Part shown: positions 51,983 through 60,763 of the stretch, one piece after another
Layout of the letters: every line of letters begins with the position of its first letter
How positions within the stretch are numbered: position 1 is the stretch's first letter
Source of the DNA: Kineosporiaceae bacterium
Lineage (GTDB): Bacteria > Actinomycetota > Actinomycetes > Actinomycetales > Kineosporiaceae
NCBI GenBank assembly: GCA_016713225.1
Contig: JADJPO010000002.1
Span: 744,001-808,000 of the forward strand
Direction of reading: 5' to 3'
DNA: 64,000 bases
Notes under the pieces: generated by a model
Seen by the model: the letters and a program-made list of their open reading frames with translations, nothing else
Told to the model about the DNA's origin: nothing
Databases searched by the model: none
Translations under genes and position numbers: made by a program

Positions 51983-53598
51983 CCTCGCTGGTGTCCGTCC
52001 CCGTCGCGGCCGCGTTCACCGCGCCGTCGGTGGACTACGTCGCCGTCATGCCGATGCTGATCGTCTTCGGCGCGGCCTGCGCGGGGGTGCTCGTCGAGGC
52101 CTTCGCGCCGCGGGCCAACCGGTTCGTGCTGCAGGTGGGCGTGGCCCTGATCGGATTGCTGGCTGCCCTGGGCGCGCTGGCCCGTCTCGTGGTGCGCGGC
52201 ACTGAGGTGCAGACCGCCGGAGTCGCCGGCGCCGGGGGAGTGCTGCAGGGCGCTGTCGTGATCGACAAGCCGGCGATCTTCCTGCAGGGGACGATCCTGG
52301 CGCTCTCGCTGCTGTCGGTGCTGACGATGTCGGAGCGGACGACGGACGGTGGCCCGTTCACACCGCAGGCCTCGGCCGTGCCCGGTTCGGCCGCCGAGGG
52401 CACCGCCCGCCGGGTCGGTTTCGTGCAGTCCGAGGTGTTCCCGCTGATGATGTTCTCGGTCGTCGGCATGCTGCTCTTCCCGGCCTCGAACGACCTGCTG
52501 ACCATGTTCGTCGCGCTCGAGGTGTTCTCGCTGCCGCTGTACCTGCTGTGCGGTCTGGCTCGGCGGCGGCGGTTGTTGTCCCAGGAAGCGAGCCTGAAGT
52601 ACTTCCTGCTGGGCGCCTTCTCGTCCGCCTTCTTCCTCTACGGCAGTGCTCTGCTGTACGGCTTCGCCGGTTCGGTGCGCCTGGGCGACATCTCGGCCGC
52701 GATCACCGGCACCGGCCGGCCTGCCGTGAGTGGCCAGGACGGACTGCTGCTGATCGGCATCGGCCTGGTGGCCGTGGGCCTGCTCTTCAAGGTGGGTGCC
52801 GCCCCGTTCCACATCTGGACCCCCGACGTCTATCAGGGCGCTCCCACCCCGGTGACCGGCTTCATGGCCGCGTGCACCAAGGTCGCCGCCTTCGGGGCGT
52901 TGCTGCGCGTGGTCTACGTGGCGCTGCCCGGGGCCCGCTGGGACTTCGGCCCGGTGCTGTGGGGCGTGGCGATCCTGACCATGGTGGTGGGGTCGGTCAT
53001 CGCGATCGTGCAGACCGACGTCAAGCGAATGTTGGCCTACTCCTCCATCGCTCACGCCGGCTTCCTGCTGACCGGTGTGCTGGCCGTCGACAAGGTCGGT
53101 GTCTCGGGCGTGCTGTTCTACCTGTTCGTCTACGGCTTCACCACGATCGGTGCCTTCGCGCTGGTGTCGTTGGTGCGGGACTCCGGCGAGGACGGTGTGG
53201 GCGGCGAGGCCACCCACCTGTCGCAGTGGGCGGGTCTGGGCAAGCGTCACCCGATGGCGGCCGGAGCGTTCACGCTGTTCCTGCTGGCGATGGCGGGCAT
53301 CCCGCTGACCAGTGGCTTCATGGGCAAGTACGCGGTGTTCTCCGCCGCGGTGAGTCAGGGGGCTTGGGTGCTCGCCCTGGTCGGTGTGCTGGCCAGCGCC
53401 GTGGCAGCGTTCTTCTATGTCCGGGTGATCGTGCTGATGTACTTCAGTGAGCCCGGTGACGCCTCGTCGGTGGTGGCCCAGCCCGGGGTCGGCACGCTGT
53501 TCGCCATCCTGCTGTCGGTGGTGGTCACGATCGTGGTGGGTATCGCCCCCACGGTACTGTTCGGTCCCGCCGAGGCCGCCTCGGTCTTCCTGCCCTGA
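51979..53598 (+). CDS. nuoN: NADH-quinone oxidoreductase subunit N
   Basis: 539 residues from GTG 51979. Antiporter-like pump subunit: FVALEVFSLPLYLLCGLARR (Glu), FKVGAAPFHIWTPDVYQGAP (Lys), MLAYSSIAHAGFLLTGVLAV. It completes the 14-gene set in the standard A-N order with no insertion. The operon ends here or continues into the polyprenyl synthase 40 bases on. Confidence 0.96.
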   Translation: MTSLVSVPVAAAFTAPSVDYVAVMPMLIVFGAACAGVLVEAFAPRANRFVLQVGVALIGLLAALGALARLVVRGTEVQTAGVAGAGGVLQGAVVIDKPAIFLQGTILALSLLSVLTMSERTTDGGPFTPQASAVPGSAAEGTARRVGFVQSEVFPLMMFSVVGMLLFPASNDLLTMFVALEVFSLPLYLLCGLARRRRLLSQEASLKYFLLGAFSSAFFLYGSALLYGFAGSVRLGDISAAITGTGRPAVSGQDGLLLIGIGLVAVGLLFKVGAAPFHIWTPDVYQGAPTPVTGFMAACTKVAAFGALLRVVYVALPGARWDFGPVLWGVAILTMVVGSVIAIVQTDVKRMLAYSSIAHAGFLLTGVLAVDKVGVSGVLFYLFVYGFTTIGAFALVSLVRDSGEDGVGGEATHLSQWAGLGKRHPMAAGAFTLFLLAMAGIPLTSGFMGKYAVFSAAVSQGAWVLALVGVLASAVAAFFYVRVIVLMYFSEPGDASSVVAQPGVGTLFAILLSVVVTIVVGIAPTVLFGPAEAASVFLP

Positions 53599-53638
53599 TC
53601 CGACCTGCTGACCCCGATCCGATACCGATCAGATAACC

Positions 53639-54694
53639 GTGCACCCCGATGCCGACATGAGCCCCGAGTCCGCGACGCCGGTGACCGCTGCCCTGCGGAT
53701 CCCGATGGCTGCTGGTGATCTCGACGCCGGGGTGCGAGCAGGGCTCGAGGTGGTGGAGCGGCAGTTGCACGACGCCGTCCAGCAGGTCGACCCGTTGGCG
53801 GATGACGCCGCGCGCCACCTGGTACGGGCCGGGGGCAAGCGGTCGCGCCCGCTGCTCACGTTGCTGGCGGCGCACCTGGGTGATCCGCTGCGGCCCGAGG
53901 TGATCGAGGCCGCGATCGTGGTCGAGCTGACCCACCTGGCCACGCTCTATCACGACGATGTGATGGACGGCGCGGATCGGCGCCGCGGGGCGCCGAGCGT
54001 TCATGCGCAGTGGGGGAACACGGTCGCGATCCTCACCGGCGACCTGCTGTTCGCCCGGGCCTCGATGATCGTCGCGGCACTGGGTCCGGAGGCTGTGCGG
54101 ATCCAGGCGGCGACCTTCGAACGGCTGTGCCTGGGTCAGCTGCACGAGACCATCGGGCCACGGGATGGCGAGGACCCGGTGGAGCACTACCTCACCGTGC
54201 TCGCCGACAAGACCGGATCGTTGATCGCCACTGCGGCTCGGTTCGGGGCGATGTTCGCCGGGTGCGCGGAATCGGTGCAGCAGGTTCTCATCGCCTACGG
54301 CGAGAAGGTGGGCGTGGCCTTCCAGCTCGCCGACGATGTGATCGATCTGTCCAGCGACGCGGCCGTGACCGGCAAGACCCCGGGAACCGATCTGCGCGAA
54401 CACGTTCCGACCCTGCCGGTGCTGCTCCTACGCCGCCACGTCTCGTCGTCCGGCCCGGGTGTCGATGCCGAGTCGGTGGCGCTGCTGGCCGCCCTCGATG
54501 GTGATCTGGCGGACGACGCGGTGCTGGCCGACGTCGTCGCTCGCCTGGCCGTTCACCCGGTGACGGGCCAGGCTCGGGCCGAGGCGTCGCGCTGGGCTGC
54601 CGAAGCCGCGGAGTCGTTGGCTGCACTCGAACCCTCACCTGCACGTGACGCCCTGCGGGACTTCGCCTCCGCCGTGGTCGCCCGCACCGCCTGA
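53639..54694 (+). CDS. Polyprenyl diphosphate synthase (menaquinone side chain)
   Basis: 351 residues from GTG 53639; ATG 53657 is an alternative and neither has a clear ribosome site. A trans-prenyltransferase: GGKRSRPLLTLL, the first Asp-rich motif LYHDDVMDGADRRRG (DDxxD) and the second FQLADDVIDLSSD (DDxxD), with GKTPGTDLREHVPTLPVLLL after it. It elongates allylic diphosphates, probably to the C35-C45 chain used by MenA. In M. tuberculosis grcC1 (Rv0562) is near menG, and in streptomycetes a similar gene follows nuo. Chain length cannot be read with certainty. Confidence 0.9.
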   Translation: MHPDADMSPESATPVTAALRIPMAAGDLDAGVRAGLEVVERQLHDAVQQVDPLADDAARHLVRAGGKRSRPLLTLLAAHLGDPLRPEVIEAAIVVELTHLATLYHDDVMDGADRRRGAPSVHAQWGNTVAILTGDLLFARASMIVAALGPEAVRIQAATFERLCLGQLHETIGPRDGEDPVEHYLTVLADKTGSLIATAARFGAMFAGCAESVQQVLIAYGEKVGVAFQLADDVIDLSSDAAVTGKTPGTDLREHVPTLPVLLLRRHVSSSGPGVDAESVALLAALDGDLADDAVLADVVARLAVHPVTGQARAEASRWAAEAAESLAALEPSPARDALRDFASAVVARTA

Positions 54695-54712
54695 CCCACA
54701 CCAACCCCACCC

Positions 54713-54812
54713 CCGGTGATCATGCAATCCGTGCACATTCCCCCCGTGATCATGTAATCCGTGCACGCTCGTGAAGGAATTCACGAGCGTGCACGGATTA
54801 CATGATCACCGC
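54713..54812. repeat. Second copy of the dispersed palindrome family, overlapping the lacI stop
   Basis: The core GATCATGYAATCCGTGCAC occurs three times: a direct half-site (54713-54736) and the two arms of an inverted repeat (54746-54775 and 54780-54809, exact, 4-base loop). The minus-strand LacI gene ends inside the right arm with Pro-Arg-stop (CCG CGG TGA), just as hemL does at 12889-12891. It probably terminates both convergent transcripts. Confidence 0.9.
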
Positions 54813-55873
54813 GGGGGGATCTCGCCGGAGCCGCGCACGATCAGTCGGGTCGTCACCACATCCGTGTGGAACGGGGAATCGTCGCCGTCGAGGCGGGCGA
54901 ACAGCCTCTCGGCGGCCAGGTGCCCGATCTCCTGGGGGTCCTGCGCCACCACCGTGACGGCGGGCTGCAACAGATCGGCCAACTCGAAGTCGTCGAAGCC
55001 CACCAGTGCCACCTCGAACTGACGACCCGCGTCCCGCAGGGCGCGAAGCGCGCCGATGGTCACCAGGTTCTGCGCCCCGAAGAGGGCAGTCGGGGGGTGC
55101 GGCAGGGCGAGCAGTCGCTGAGTGGCGGCCTGCGCGGCGTCCGCGGTGTCGAGGTTCTTCACCATCAGGTCGCCGCGCAGCGGCAGCCCCGCCTCGGTCA
55201 TCGCGCTCGCATACCCGGCATAGCGTTCTTCAGCGGTGCGGATCGTGGCCAGGTCGCCCAGGAAGGCAATGTCGCGGTGGCCCTGGGCGATCAGGTGCGC
55301 CACGCCGTCCCGGGCGCCGTCGCGGTTGGCGGCCAGGACGACGTCTGCGTCCAGGTGCTGCGGCGGGCGGTCCACGAACACCATGGCCACGCCGGCGCGC
55401 CGCTCCAACATCAGATAGGCGTGATCGGAACCGGTTGGCATGATCACCAACCCGTCCACACGACGGGAGGAGAAGGCGGTGATCAGTTCACGCTCGCGAT
55501 CGGTGGTCTCGTCGACGCTGCCCGAGAGCACCGCCACGCCACGAGCACGCGCAATGTCCTCGACGGCGCGGTGCAGGGCGGCGGAGTAGGGGTTGGCCAG
55601 GTCCTGGAGCACCAGACCGATGGTGGCGGTCTTGCCATCGGCACGCCGAAGGCTCCGGGCGCCCAGATTGGGCCGGAAGTCCAGTTCGGCGGCCGCGGCC
55701 TCGACACGCTGCGCCAGCGTGGTCGAGACCCCGGGTTCTCGATTGATCACCCGAGAAACGGTCTTCAGGCTGACACCTGCCCGCGCAGCGACGTCGCGCA
55801 TCGTGGCACGGTGGCGAGCCAGCACGGGTCCAGGTGTGCCCTCGGGTGCGAGCTCAGGTAACGGTGTCATCAC
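54806..55873 (-). CDS. LacI-family transcriptional repressor
   Basis: 355 residues from GTG 55873 or ATG 55870 behind GGAGGACGACC. The HTH and hinge read TMRDVAARAGVSLKTVSRVI ... ARSLRRADGKT (~24-80), followed by a periplasmic-binding-protein-like sugar domain (IGLVLQDLANPYSAALHRAV, VDRPP, LVGFDDFELADLLQPAVTVV). Divergent from the sugar ABC transporter, which it very likely represses until a sugar binds. A candidate operator lies at 55936-55947. The final Pro-Arg codons and the stop are inside a palindromic repeat. Confidence 0.92.
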   Translation of the reverse strand: MMTPLPELAPEGTPGPVLARHRATMRDVAARAGVSLKTVSRVINREPGVSTTLAQRVEAAAAELDFRPNLGARSLRRADGKTATIGLVLQDLANPYSAALHRAVEDIARARGVAVLSGSVDETTDRERELITAFSSRRVDGLVIMPTGSDHAYLMLERRAGVAMVFVDRPPQHLDADVVLAANRDGARDGVAHLIAQGHRDIAFLGDLATIRTAEERYAGYASAMTEAGLPLRGDLMVKNLDTADAAQAATQRLLALPHPPTALFGAQNLVTIGALRALRDAGRQFEVALVGFDDFELADLLQPAVTVVAQDPQEIGHLAAERLFARLDGDDSPFHTDVVTTRLIVRGSGEIPPR

Positions 55874-55935
55874 GGTCGTCCTCCGCTGGGGTCATCATCC
55901 TTGACGCTGCGGTGGGACGAGGTTACAACTATCCC

Positions 55936-55947
55936 GACAACGATGTC
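55936..55947. promoter_or_regulatory. Candidate LacI-type operator
   Basis: GACAACGATGTC is palindromic at 10 of 12 positions with a central CG, as LacI/GalR operators usually have. It lies in the 145-base region between the divergent repressor and transporter genes. No second copy was found in the window. Confidence 0.4.
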
Positions 55948-56018
55948 AGTCACGTTGCAGCCGCGTGTCGTCACGGTTTCACCGGGCCTGGCTCAGCTCA
56001 CCGATTCGAAGGAAGCAC

Positions 56019-57140
56019 ATGACTCGCAGCAGCGTTCGCCAGCTCGCGCTGGTCGGAACAGGCCTCGCCGCGGCGATGGTCCTTGCCGCCTGTGGCGGCG
56101 ACTCCAGCACCGGCACCTCGACCTCGGCCAGCGGCGCCGCCAGCTCCGCAGCCGGTGGCGACAAGATCGCCGTCTCGCTGATCACCAAGGACTCGACCAA
56201 CCCGTTCTTCGTCGCCATGCAGGAAGGCGCCAAGAAGGCCGGCGAGGCCAATGGTGTCGACGTGACCATCGCCTCTGGCAAGGCCGAGGGCGACGACGAT
56301 GGCCAGATCAAGGCCATCGAGACCGCCATCGCGACCAAGCAGAAGGGCATCCTCATCACGCCGATGTCCACCGGTGTGAACGAGGCCATCGCCAAGGCGC
56401 GTGCCGCCGGCATCTACGTGATCGCCCTCGACACCCCCACCGACCCGCCGGACGCGGTCGACATCACCTTCGCCACCGACAACCGTGAGGCCGGCAAGCT
56501 GATCGGTCAGTACACGGCGAAGAAGCTCGACGGCAAGAAGGCCGTCATCGCGCTGCTCGACATCTTCGACGACAAGGTCGTCTCGGTCGACTACAACCGT
56601 GACCAGGGCTTCCTCGAGGGCATGGGCATCCCGGTCGGCGACCCGAAGAAGAACGGTGACGAGGCCAAGACCGGCAAGTACACCGGCGGCAAGGGCGGCG
56701 ACTACGAGATCGTCGGCAACGAGGCCACTGGCGCCAACGAAGAGGGCGGCCAGAAGGGCATGGAGCAGCTCCTCGCCAAGAACCCGAACATCAACGTGAT
56801 CTACACGATCAACGAGCCCACCGCGGCCGGCGCCGAGCAGGCCATGACCGCCAAGGGCAAGAAGGCCGAGGACTACATCATGGTCTCGGTCGACGGCGGC
56901 AAGGACGGCGTCAAGGCGGTCGGCGACGGCATCATCGACGCCACCTCGCAGCAGTACCCGCTGAAGATGGCCGAGCTCGGTGTCAAGGCGATCAAGGACG
57001 TCGCGACCGGTGGCGCCAAGCCCGCCGTCAGCGAGGGTCTCGACTTCTACAACACCGGCGTCACGCTGATCGCGAAGGACCCGGCCGAGGGTGTCGAGAG
57101 CAAGGACGTGCAGTACGGCCTCGACAACTCCTGGGGCTGA
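56019..57140 (+). CDS. Sugar ABC transporter substrate-binding lipoprotein
   Basis: 373 residues from ATG 56019 behind GAAGGAAG. The lipoprotein signal ends in LAACGG. The mature part is a ribose/fructose-type binding protein: AVSLITKDSTNPFFVAMQEG, GILITPMSTGVNEAIAKARA, VIALDTPTDPPD, NREAGKLIGQYTAKKL and YIMVSVDGGKDGVKAVGDG. The nearest known type is FrcB of the fructose system, but the ligand is not provable. It uses many Lys/Ile codons, consistent with high expression. A hairpin follows before the permease gene. Confidence 0.92.
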   Translation: MTRSSVRQLALVGTGLAAAMVLAACGGDSSTGTSTSASGAASSAAGGDKIAVSLITKDSTNPFFVAMQEGAKKAGEANGVDVTIASGKAEGDDDGQIKAIETAIATKQKGILITPMSTGVNEAIAKARAAGIYVIALDTPTDPPDAVDITFATDNREAGKLIGQYTAKKLDGKKAVIALLDIFDDKVVSVDYNRDQGFLEGMGIPVGDPKKNGDEAKTGKYTGGKGGDYEIVGNEATGANEEGGQKGMEQLLAKNPNINVIYTINEPTAAGAEQAMTAKGKKAEDYIMVSVDGGKDGVKAVGDGIIDATSQQYPLKMAELGVKAIKDVATGGAKPAVSEGLDFYNTGVTLIAKDPAEGVESKDVQYGLDNSWG

Positions 57141-57184
57141 TCGACGCACCGCTCGTGAGCTGATGCTCAACGCATGAAGACATC

Positions 57185-57219
57185 GGTGGGGGCGGCCTCC
57201 TCTGGCGGTCGCCCCCATC
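57185..57219 (+). terminator. Hairpin between binding-protein and permease genes
   Basis: GGTGGGGGCGGCC (57185-57197) pairs imperfectly with GGTCGCCCCCATC (57207-57219). Partial termination or 3' protection here would give more binding protein than permease, a common pattern in such operons. Confidence 0.5.
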
Positions 57220-57321
57220 GGTGTTTACCGTCGGCCCACGTCGCTTCCTCGCGACAGGGCTCGCGTCGTCCACTCGATGTTCTGATCCCACGTTCGATCG
57301 ATCCGGAAAGGCGGCACGCTG

Positions 57322-58362
57322 GTGAGTGAGACCACGGCGACGAGCGCCGGGTACGACGCCGCCGAGGAGTTCCTCGGCAGGCAGAGCGGGCTCCAGCGCC
57401 TGCAGACCATTCTTCACGGCTATCCCTGGCTCAGCCCGGCGTCGGTCCTGGTGATCGCAACGCTGGTGTTCGCCTTCGTCGCGCCGAACTTCGCGACCCT
57501 GGGCAACTTCGGCACCATCACGCAGCAGACAGCCGTCATCGGAACCCTCGCGATCGGCCAGACCCTCATCATCCTCACCGCGGGCATCGATCTGTCCTGT
57601 GGCGCGATCATGGTCTTCACCTCGATGGTGATGGCCAAGACCGCCATGGAGAGCGGAATGAACCTGCCCGGCGGCGTGGCGCTCCTGCTCGGTGTGCTGG
57701 TCGGTGGCCTGGCCGGATTCGTGAACGGCACGCTGATCACCCGACTCAACCTGCCGCCGTTCATCGTGTCCCTGGGCACGCTGGGGATCTTCACCTCGCT
57801 GACGCTGCTGTATGCGACCGGGCGTACGGTGCGCAGTCGCGAGCTGGCTCCCGAGCTCAAGTGGCTCGGCAAGGGCCTCGACCTCGGGGGCTTCACCATC
57901 ACCATGGGCGTGCTGGCGATGTTGGTGCTCTACGCGATCTTCGCGTACGTGCTGCGGTACACGGCCTGGGGTAGTCACGTCTATGCGGTGGGCGATGACC
58001 CCGACGCCGCCCGCCTGGCCGGTATCGAGGTGAACAGGGTGCTGCTGAGCGTCTACACCGTGGCCGGCTTCATCTTCGCCATCGCGTCCTGGGTTCTCAT
58101 CGGCCGGGTCGGGGCGGCGAGCCCCAACTCCGGCATCGACGCCAACCTCGACTCGATCACCGCAGTGGTGATCGGCGGTACCAGCCTGTTCGGTGGTCGT
58201 GGCCGGGTCGTGGGCACTCTCATCGGTGCGCTGATCGTCTCCGTGGTCGAGAGCGGGCTGAGCATCGCCGGCCTCGACCAGGCCTACAAGCGACTGGCGA
58301 TCGGCGCACTGATCATCGTCGCCGTTGCCGCAGACCAGTGGATCCGGAGGGCCCGCGCATGA
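57322..58362 (+). CDS. Sugar ABC transporter permease
   Basis: 346 residues from GTG 57322 behind GGAAAGGCGG. Branched-chain/ribose-type permease (BPD_transp_2) with about ten spans: GTLAIGQTLIILTAGIDLSC, GGLAGFVNGTLITRLNLPPF, VYAVGDDPDAARLAGIEVNR (EAA-like cytosolic loop) and AVVIGGTSLFGGRGRVVGTL. It forms the channel for the sugar delivered by the lipoprotein. The stop overlaps the ATPase start (ATGA). Confidence 0.93.
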   Translation: MSETTATSAGYDAAEEFLGRQSGLQRLQTILHGYPWLSPASVLVIATLVFAFVAPNFATLGNFGTITQQTAVIGTLAIGQTLIILTAGIDLSCGAIMVFTSMVMAKTAMESGMNLPGGVALLLGVLVGGLAGFVNGTLITRLNLPPFIVSLGTLGIFTSLTLLYATGRTVRSRELAPELKWLGKGLDLGGFTITMGVLAMLVLYAIFAYVLRYTAWGSHVYAVGDDPDAARLAGIEVNRVLLSVYTVAGFIFAIASWVLIGRVGAASPNSGIDANLDSITAVVIGGTSLFGGRGRVVGTLIGALIVSVVESGLSIAGLDQAYKRLAIGALIIVAVAADQWIRRARA

Positions 58363-59243
58363 GCACCACGACCGAAGCGTCGAGCGAGTTGAGCAGTCTG
58401 CGTCCGGTGCTCGAAGGCATCGGGCTGGTCAAGACCTACGGCCGCGTGGTCGCCCTCGACGGCGCCGACTTCGCGCTCTACCCCGGCGAGGTGCTCGCCG
58501 TGATCGGCGACAACGGTGCCGGCAAGTCCAGCCTGATCAAGGCGATGTCCGGAGCCGAGATCCCCGACCGCGGCACGGTCAAGCTCGATGGTCAGGAGGT
58601 CAATTTCACCCGCCCGGGTGATGCCAAGGCCGCCGGCATCGAGACGGTGTACCAGACCCTGGCGGTCTCCCCGGCGCTCGACATCGCCACCAACATGTTC
58701 CTGGGTCGCGAGGAGCGCAAGGCCGGGCCGCTGGGCTCGGTGCTGCGCATGCTCGACGGCAGCGGCATGCGGCGCAAGGCCAAGGAGCAGATGTCCAGCC
58801 TGGGGATCGGCACGCTGCAGAACATGGGACAGTCCGTCGAGACCCTCTCGGGTGGTCAGCGCCAGGCCGTCTCGGTGGCCCGGGCTGCCGCCTTCGGCCA
58901 CAAGGTGATCATCCTGGACGAGCCGACTGCCGCGCTCGGCGTCCGCGAGTCTGCCCAGGTGCTGCAGCTGATCAAGAACCTGCGTGACAAGGGGATGCCG
59001 GTCATCCTGATCTCGCACAACATGCCGCAGGTGTTCGAGGTGGCCGACCGCATCCACGTCCAGCGGCTGGGCAAGCGTGGCGCCGTGATCACCCCGCAGT
59101 CGGTGACCATCACCGATGTGGTGGCGATCATGACCGGGGCACTCCAGGTACCCATCGAGGAGCAGACCCTCGGTCCGGTCCGTGTCCCCGCCAAGGTCGA
59201 GGGCATCATCAAGACCGGTCTGCAAGAAGCCGCCGACGGCTGA
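58359..59243 (+). CDS. Sugar ABC transporter ATP-binding protein (single-domain, FrcA-like)
   Basis: 294 residues from ATG 58359, preceded by GGAGGG inside the permease gene. One ABC domain: Walker A GDNGAGKSS, signature LSGGQRQAV, Walker B VIILDEPTAAL and the switch His in LISHNM. Most ribose-type importers use a fused double ATPase (RbsA); this half-size form is typical of FrcA and must work as a homodimer. It completes the operon, which ends at a palindromic sequence (59279-59384). Confidence 0.92.
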   Translation: MSTTTEASSELSSLRPVLEGIGLVKTYGRVVALDGADFALYPGEVLAVIGDNGAGKSSLIKAMSGAEIPDRGTVKLDGQEVNFTRPGDAKAAGIETVYQTLAVSPALDIATNMFLGREERKAGPLGSVLRMLDGSGMRRKAKEQMSSLGIGTLQNMGQSVETLSGGQRQAVSVARAAAFGHKVIILDEPTAALGVRESAQVLQLIKNLRDKGMPVILISHNMPQVFEVADRIHVQRLGKRGAVITPQSVTITDVVAIMTGALQVPIEEQTLGPVRVPAKVEGIIKTGLQEAADG

Positions 59244-59278
59244 CCCGAACCACACAACAACCCGAACCACACCTGCAC

Positions 59279-59384
59279 CAAACCCGCTCATGCTCCATGG
59301 GTGACTGCTCGTACTCCGCGGATGACGCCACAGGCCGTGTCTGCGGAGCATGAACAGGTCACCTGCGGAGCATGAGCAGGTTTG
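59279..59384. repeat. Interrupted inverted repeat between convergent genes
   Basis: CAAACCCGCTCATGCTCC (59279-59296) is complementary, with one mismatch, to 59367-59384. A second partial copy of the right arm (CTGCGGAGCATGAACAGGT) lies at 59341-59359. It sits between the transporter ATPase and the convergent Prim-PolC gene and may terminate both. Confidence 0.75.
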
Positions 59385-59408
59385 GGGGTGTGCGTGCGGT
59401 GGGGGTGT

Positions 59409-60485
59409 TCAGAGGTCGGGCAGGCCTTGGCCGACGGGTGGGGGATTGCCGACCGTGTCGGAACGGGACTTGCTGGGCTGCACCCGCTTGGGCTCGCCGG
59501 GCATCTTCGGATAGTTCGGTGGATAGGGCAGATCGCCGAGGCCCCCGGCCTCATCGCGTTCGGCCAGTTCCAACAGCAGATCGAGGGAGTGGGCGACGTC
59601 GTCCAGGGTCGACATCGGGTCGCCCCGCCGGGCCAGCAGGTCGGGCACCGTGGCGATGGTGAAGTCGTCGGGCTCGGCGTCGGTCAGCTCGTCCCAGGTC
59701 AGCGGAGTCGAGACGGTGGCGCGTGGCGTCCGGCGGGCCGAGTAGGCCGAGGCGATGGTGCGATCGCGGGCATTCTGGTTGTAGTCGATGAAGATCTGCT
59801 CACCGCGCTGTTCCTTCCACCAGGCGGTGGTGACCAGCCCGCCGCCGCGGCGCTCGATCTCACGGGCCAAGGCGATGGCCGCGCGGCGCACCTCCACGAA
59901 GGTCCAGCGCGGCTCGATCCGTAGATAGATGTGAATGCCCCGGCCGCCGCTGGTCTTGGGGAAGCCGCGGTAGCCGAATTCCTCGAGCAGCGGCCGGACG
60001 ACGTCACACGCCACCGTGCGCGCCTCACCGAACGCGGTGCCCGGCTGAGGGTCGAGGTCGATCCGCAGCTCGTCAGGGTGGTCGACGTCGGCGCAGCGCG
60101 CGTGCCACGGATGGAAGGTGACGGTGCCCAGATTGGCGGCCCACACGACGTCCGCAGGCTTGACGACCTTGAGCGCATCGGCCCAGCGGCCGGACGGAAA
60201 CGTGACCCGACAGGACTCGATGTGGCTCGGGACGCCCTTGGCGGCAAGGCGCTTCTGGTAGACCTCCTCGCCCTCGATGCCGTCGGGAAACCGCTGCAGG
60301 TAGGTCGGACGGTTGCGCAGGGCCGTGACCAGCGGGGTACCGGTCATGGTCGACACCGAGCGGTAGTACTCCACCAGGTGTCGCTTGGTGCCTGCCTCGC
60401 CCAGTGCGGGGAAGTAGGTCTTGTCGGGGCTGGTCAGTCGGACCGGGACCCCGGCGACGTCCAGCTCCTCGGCGGGAGAGGCCAC
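59409..60485 (-). CDS. Stand-alone LigD-type primase-polymerase (Prim-PolC-like)
   Basis: 358 residues from GTG 60485, two bases after the stop of the Rpn gene, so probably coupled. Archaeo-eukaryotic primase fold of the LigD polymerase type: ELRIDLDPQPG (metal Asp pair), KTSGGRGIHIYLRI and FIDYNQNARDRTIASAYSAR. It lacks ligase and nuclease domains. In mycobacteria such a protein (Rv3730c, Prim-PolC) is encoded next to LigC and fills short gaps in base-excision repair. Here the LigC-like ligase is 2.3 kb away, with two Rpn genes between them. Confidence 0.9.
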   Translation of the reverse strand: MASPAEELDVAGVPVRLTSPDKTYFPALGEAGTKRHLVEYYRSVSTMTGTPLVTALRNRPTYLQRFPDGIEGEEVYQKRLAAKGVPSHIESCRVTFPSGRWADALKVVKPADVVWAANLGTVTFHPWHARCADVDHPDELRIDLDPQPGTAFGEARTVACDVVRPLLEEFGYRGFPKTSGGRGIHIYLRIEPRWTFVEVRRAAIALAREIERRGGGLVTTAWWKEQRGEQIFIDYNQNARDRTIASAYSARRTPRATVSTPLTWDELTDAEPDDFTIATVPDLLARRGDPMSTLDDVAHSLDLLLELAERDEAGGLGDLPYPPNYPKMPGEPKRVQPSKSRSDTVGNPPPVGQGLPDL

Positions 60486-60487
60486 GC

Positions 60488-60763
60488 TCAGGTCTCGAGG
60501 GCGTCGAGCGTCGCAGCGGCCAGGACGGCGCTGACTGCGGCCTTCTCACCGGCGGCAGCCAGCCTGCGGGCGAGGTGAGGGATGCGATCGTCGGCGCCGA
60601 AGCGTGCCGTGAGCAGTTCGGCCAGGACAGCGGATTCGCCCTCGGCGCGGCCTTCGAGCCGGCCCTCGACCCGGCCCTCGACCCGGCCTTCGTCACGCCC
60701 CTCGGTTCGACCGCGTTGGGCGATCACCCGGCCGGCGTCGGTGCCCTCGAGACTGATCGGCAT
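60488..60763 (-). other. Possible internal translation start giving the C-terminal part of Rpn copy 1
   Basis: Inside the Rpn gene GGGAAGGGAGG lies five bases before ATG 60763, in frame, at MPISLEGTDAG. It would yield 91 residues. In E. coli, rpn genes make such short C-terminal proteins, which block the full-length nuclease. The same arrangement is in copy 2. Expression is inferred only. Confidence 0.45.

Noticed and set aside
54769..54786. A Rex-like palindrome (TCGTGAAGGAATTCACGA)
   Set aside because: It is the tip of a transcription-terminator-like hairpin between convergent gene ends, not in a promoter, and has two mismatches to the Rex consensus; probably coincidence.
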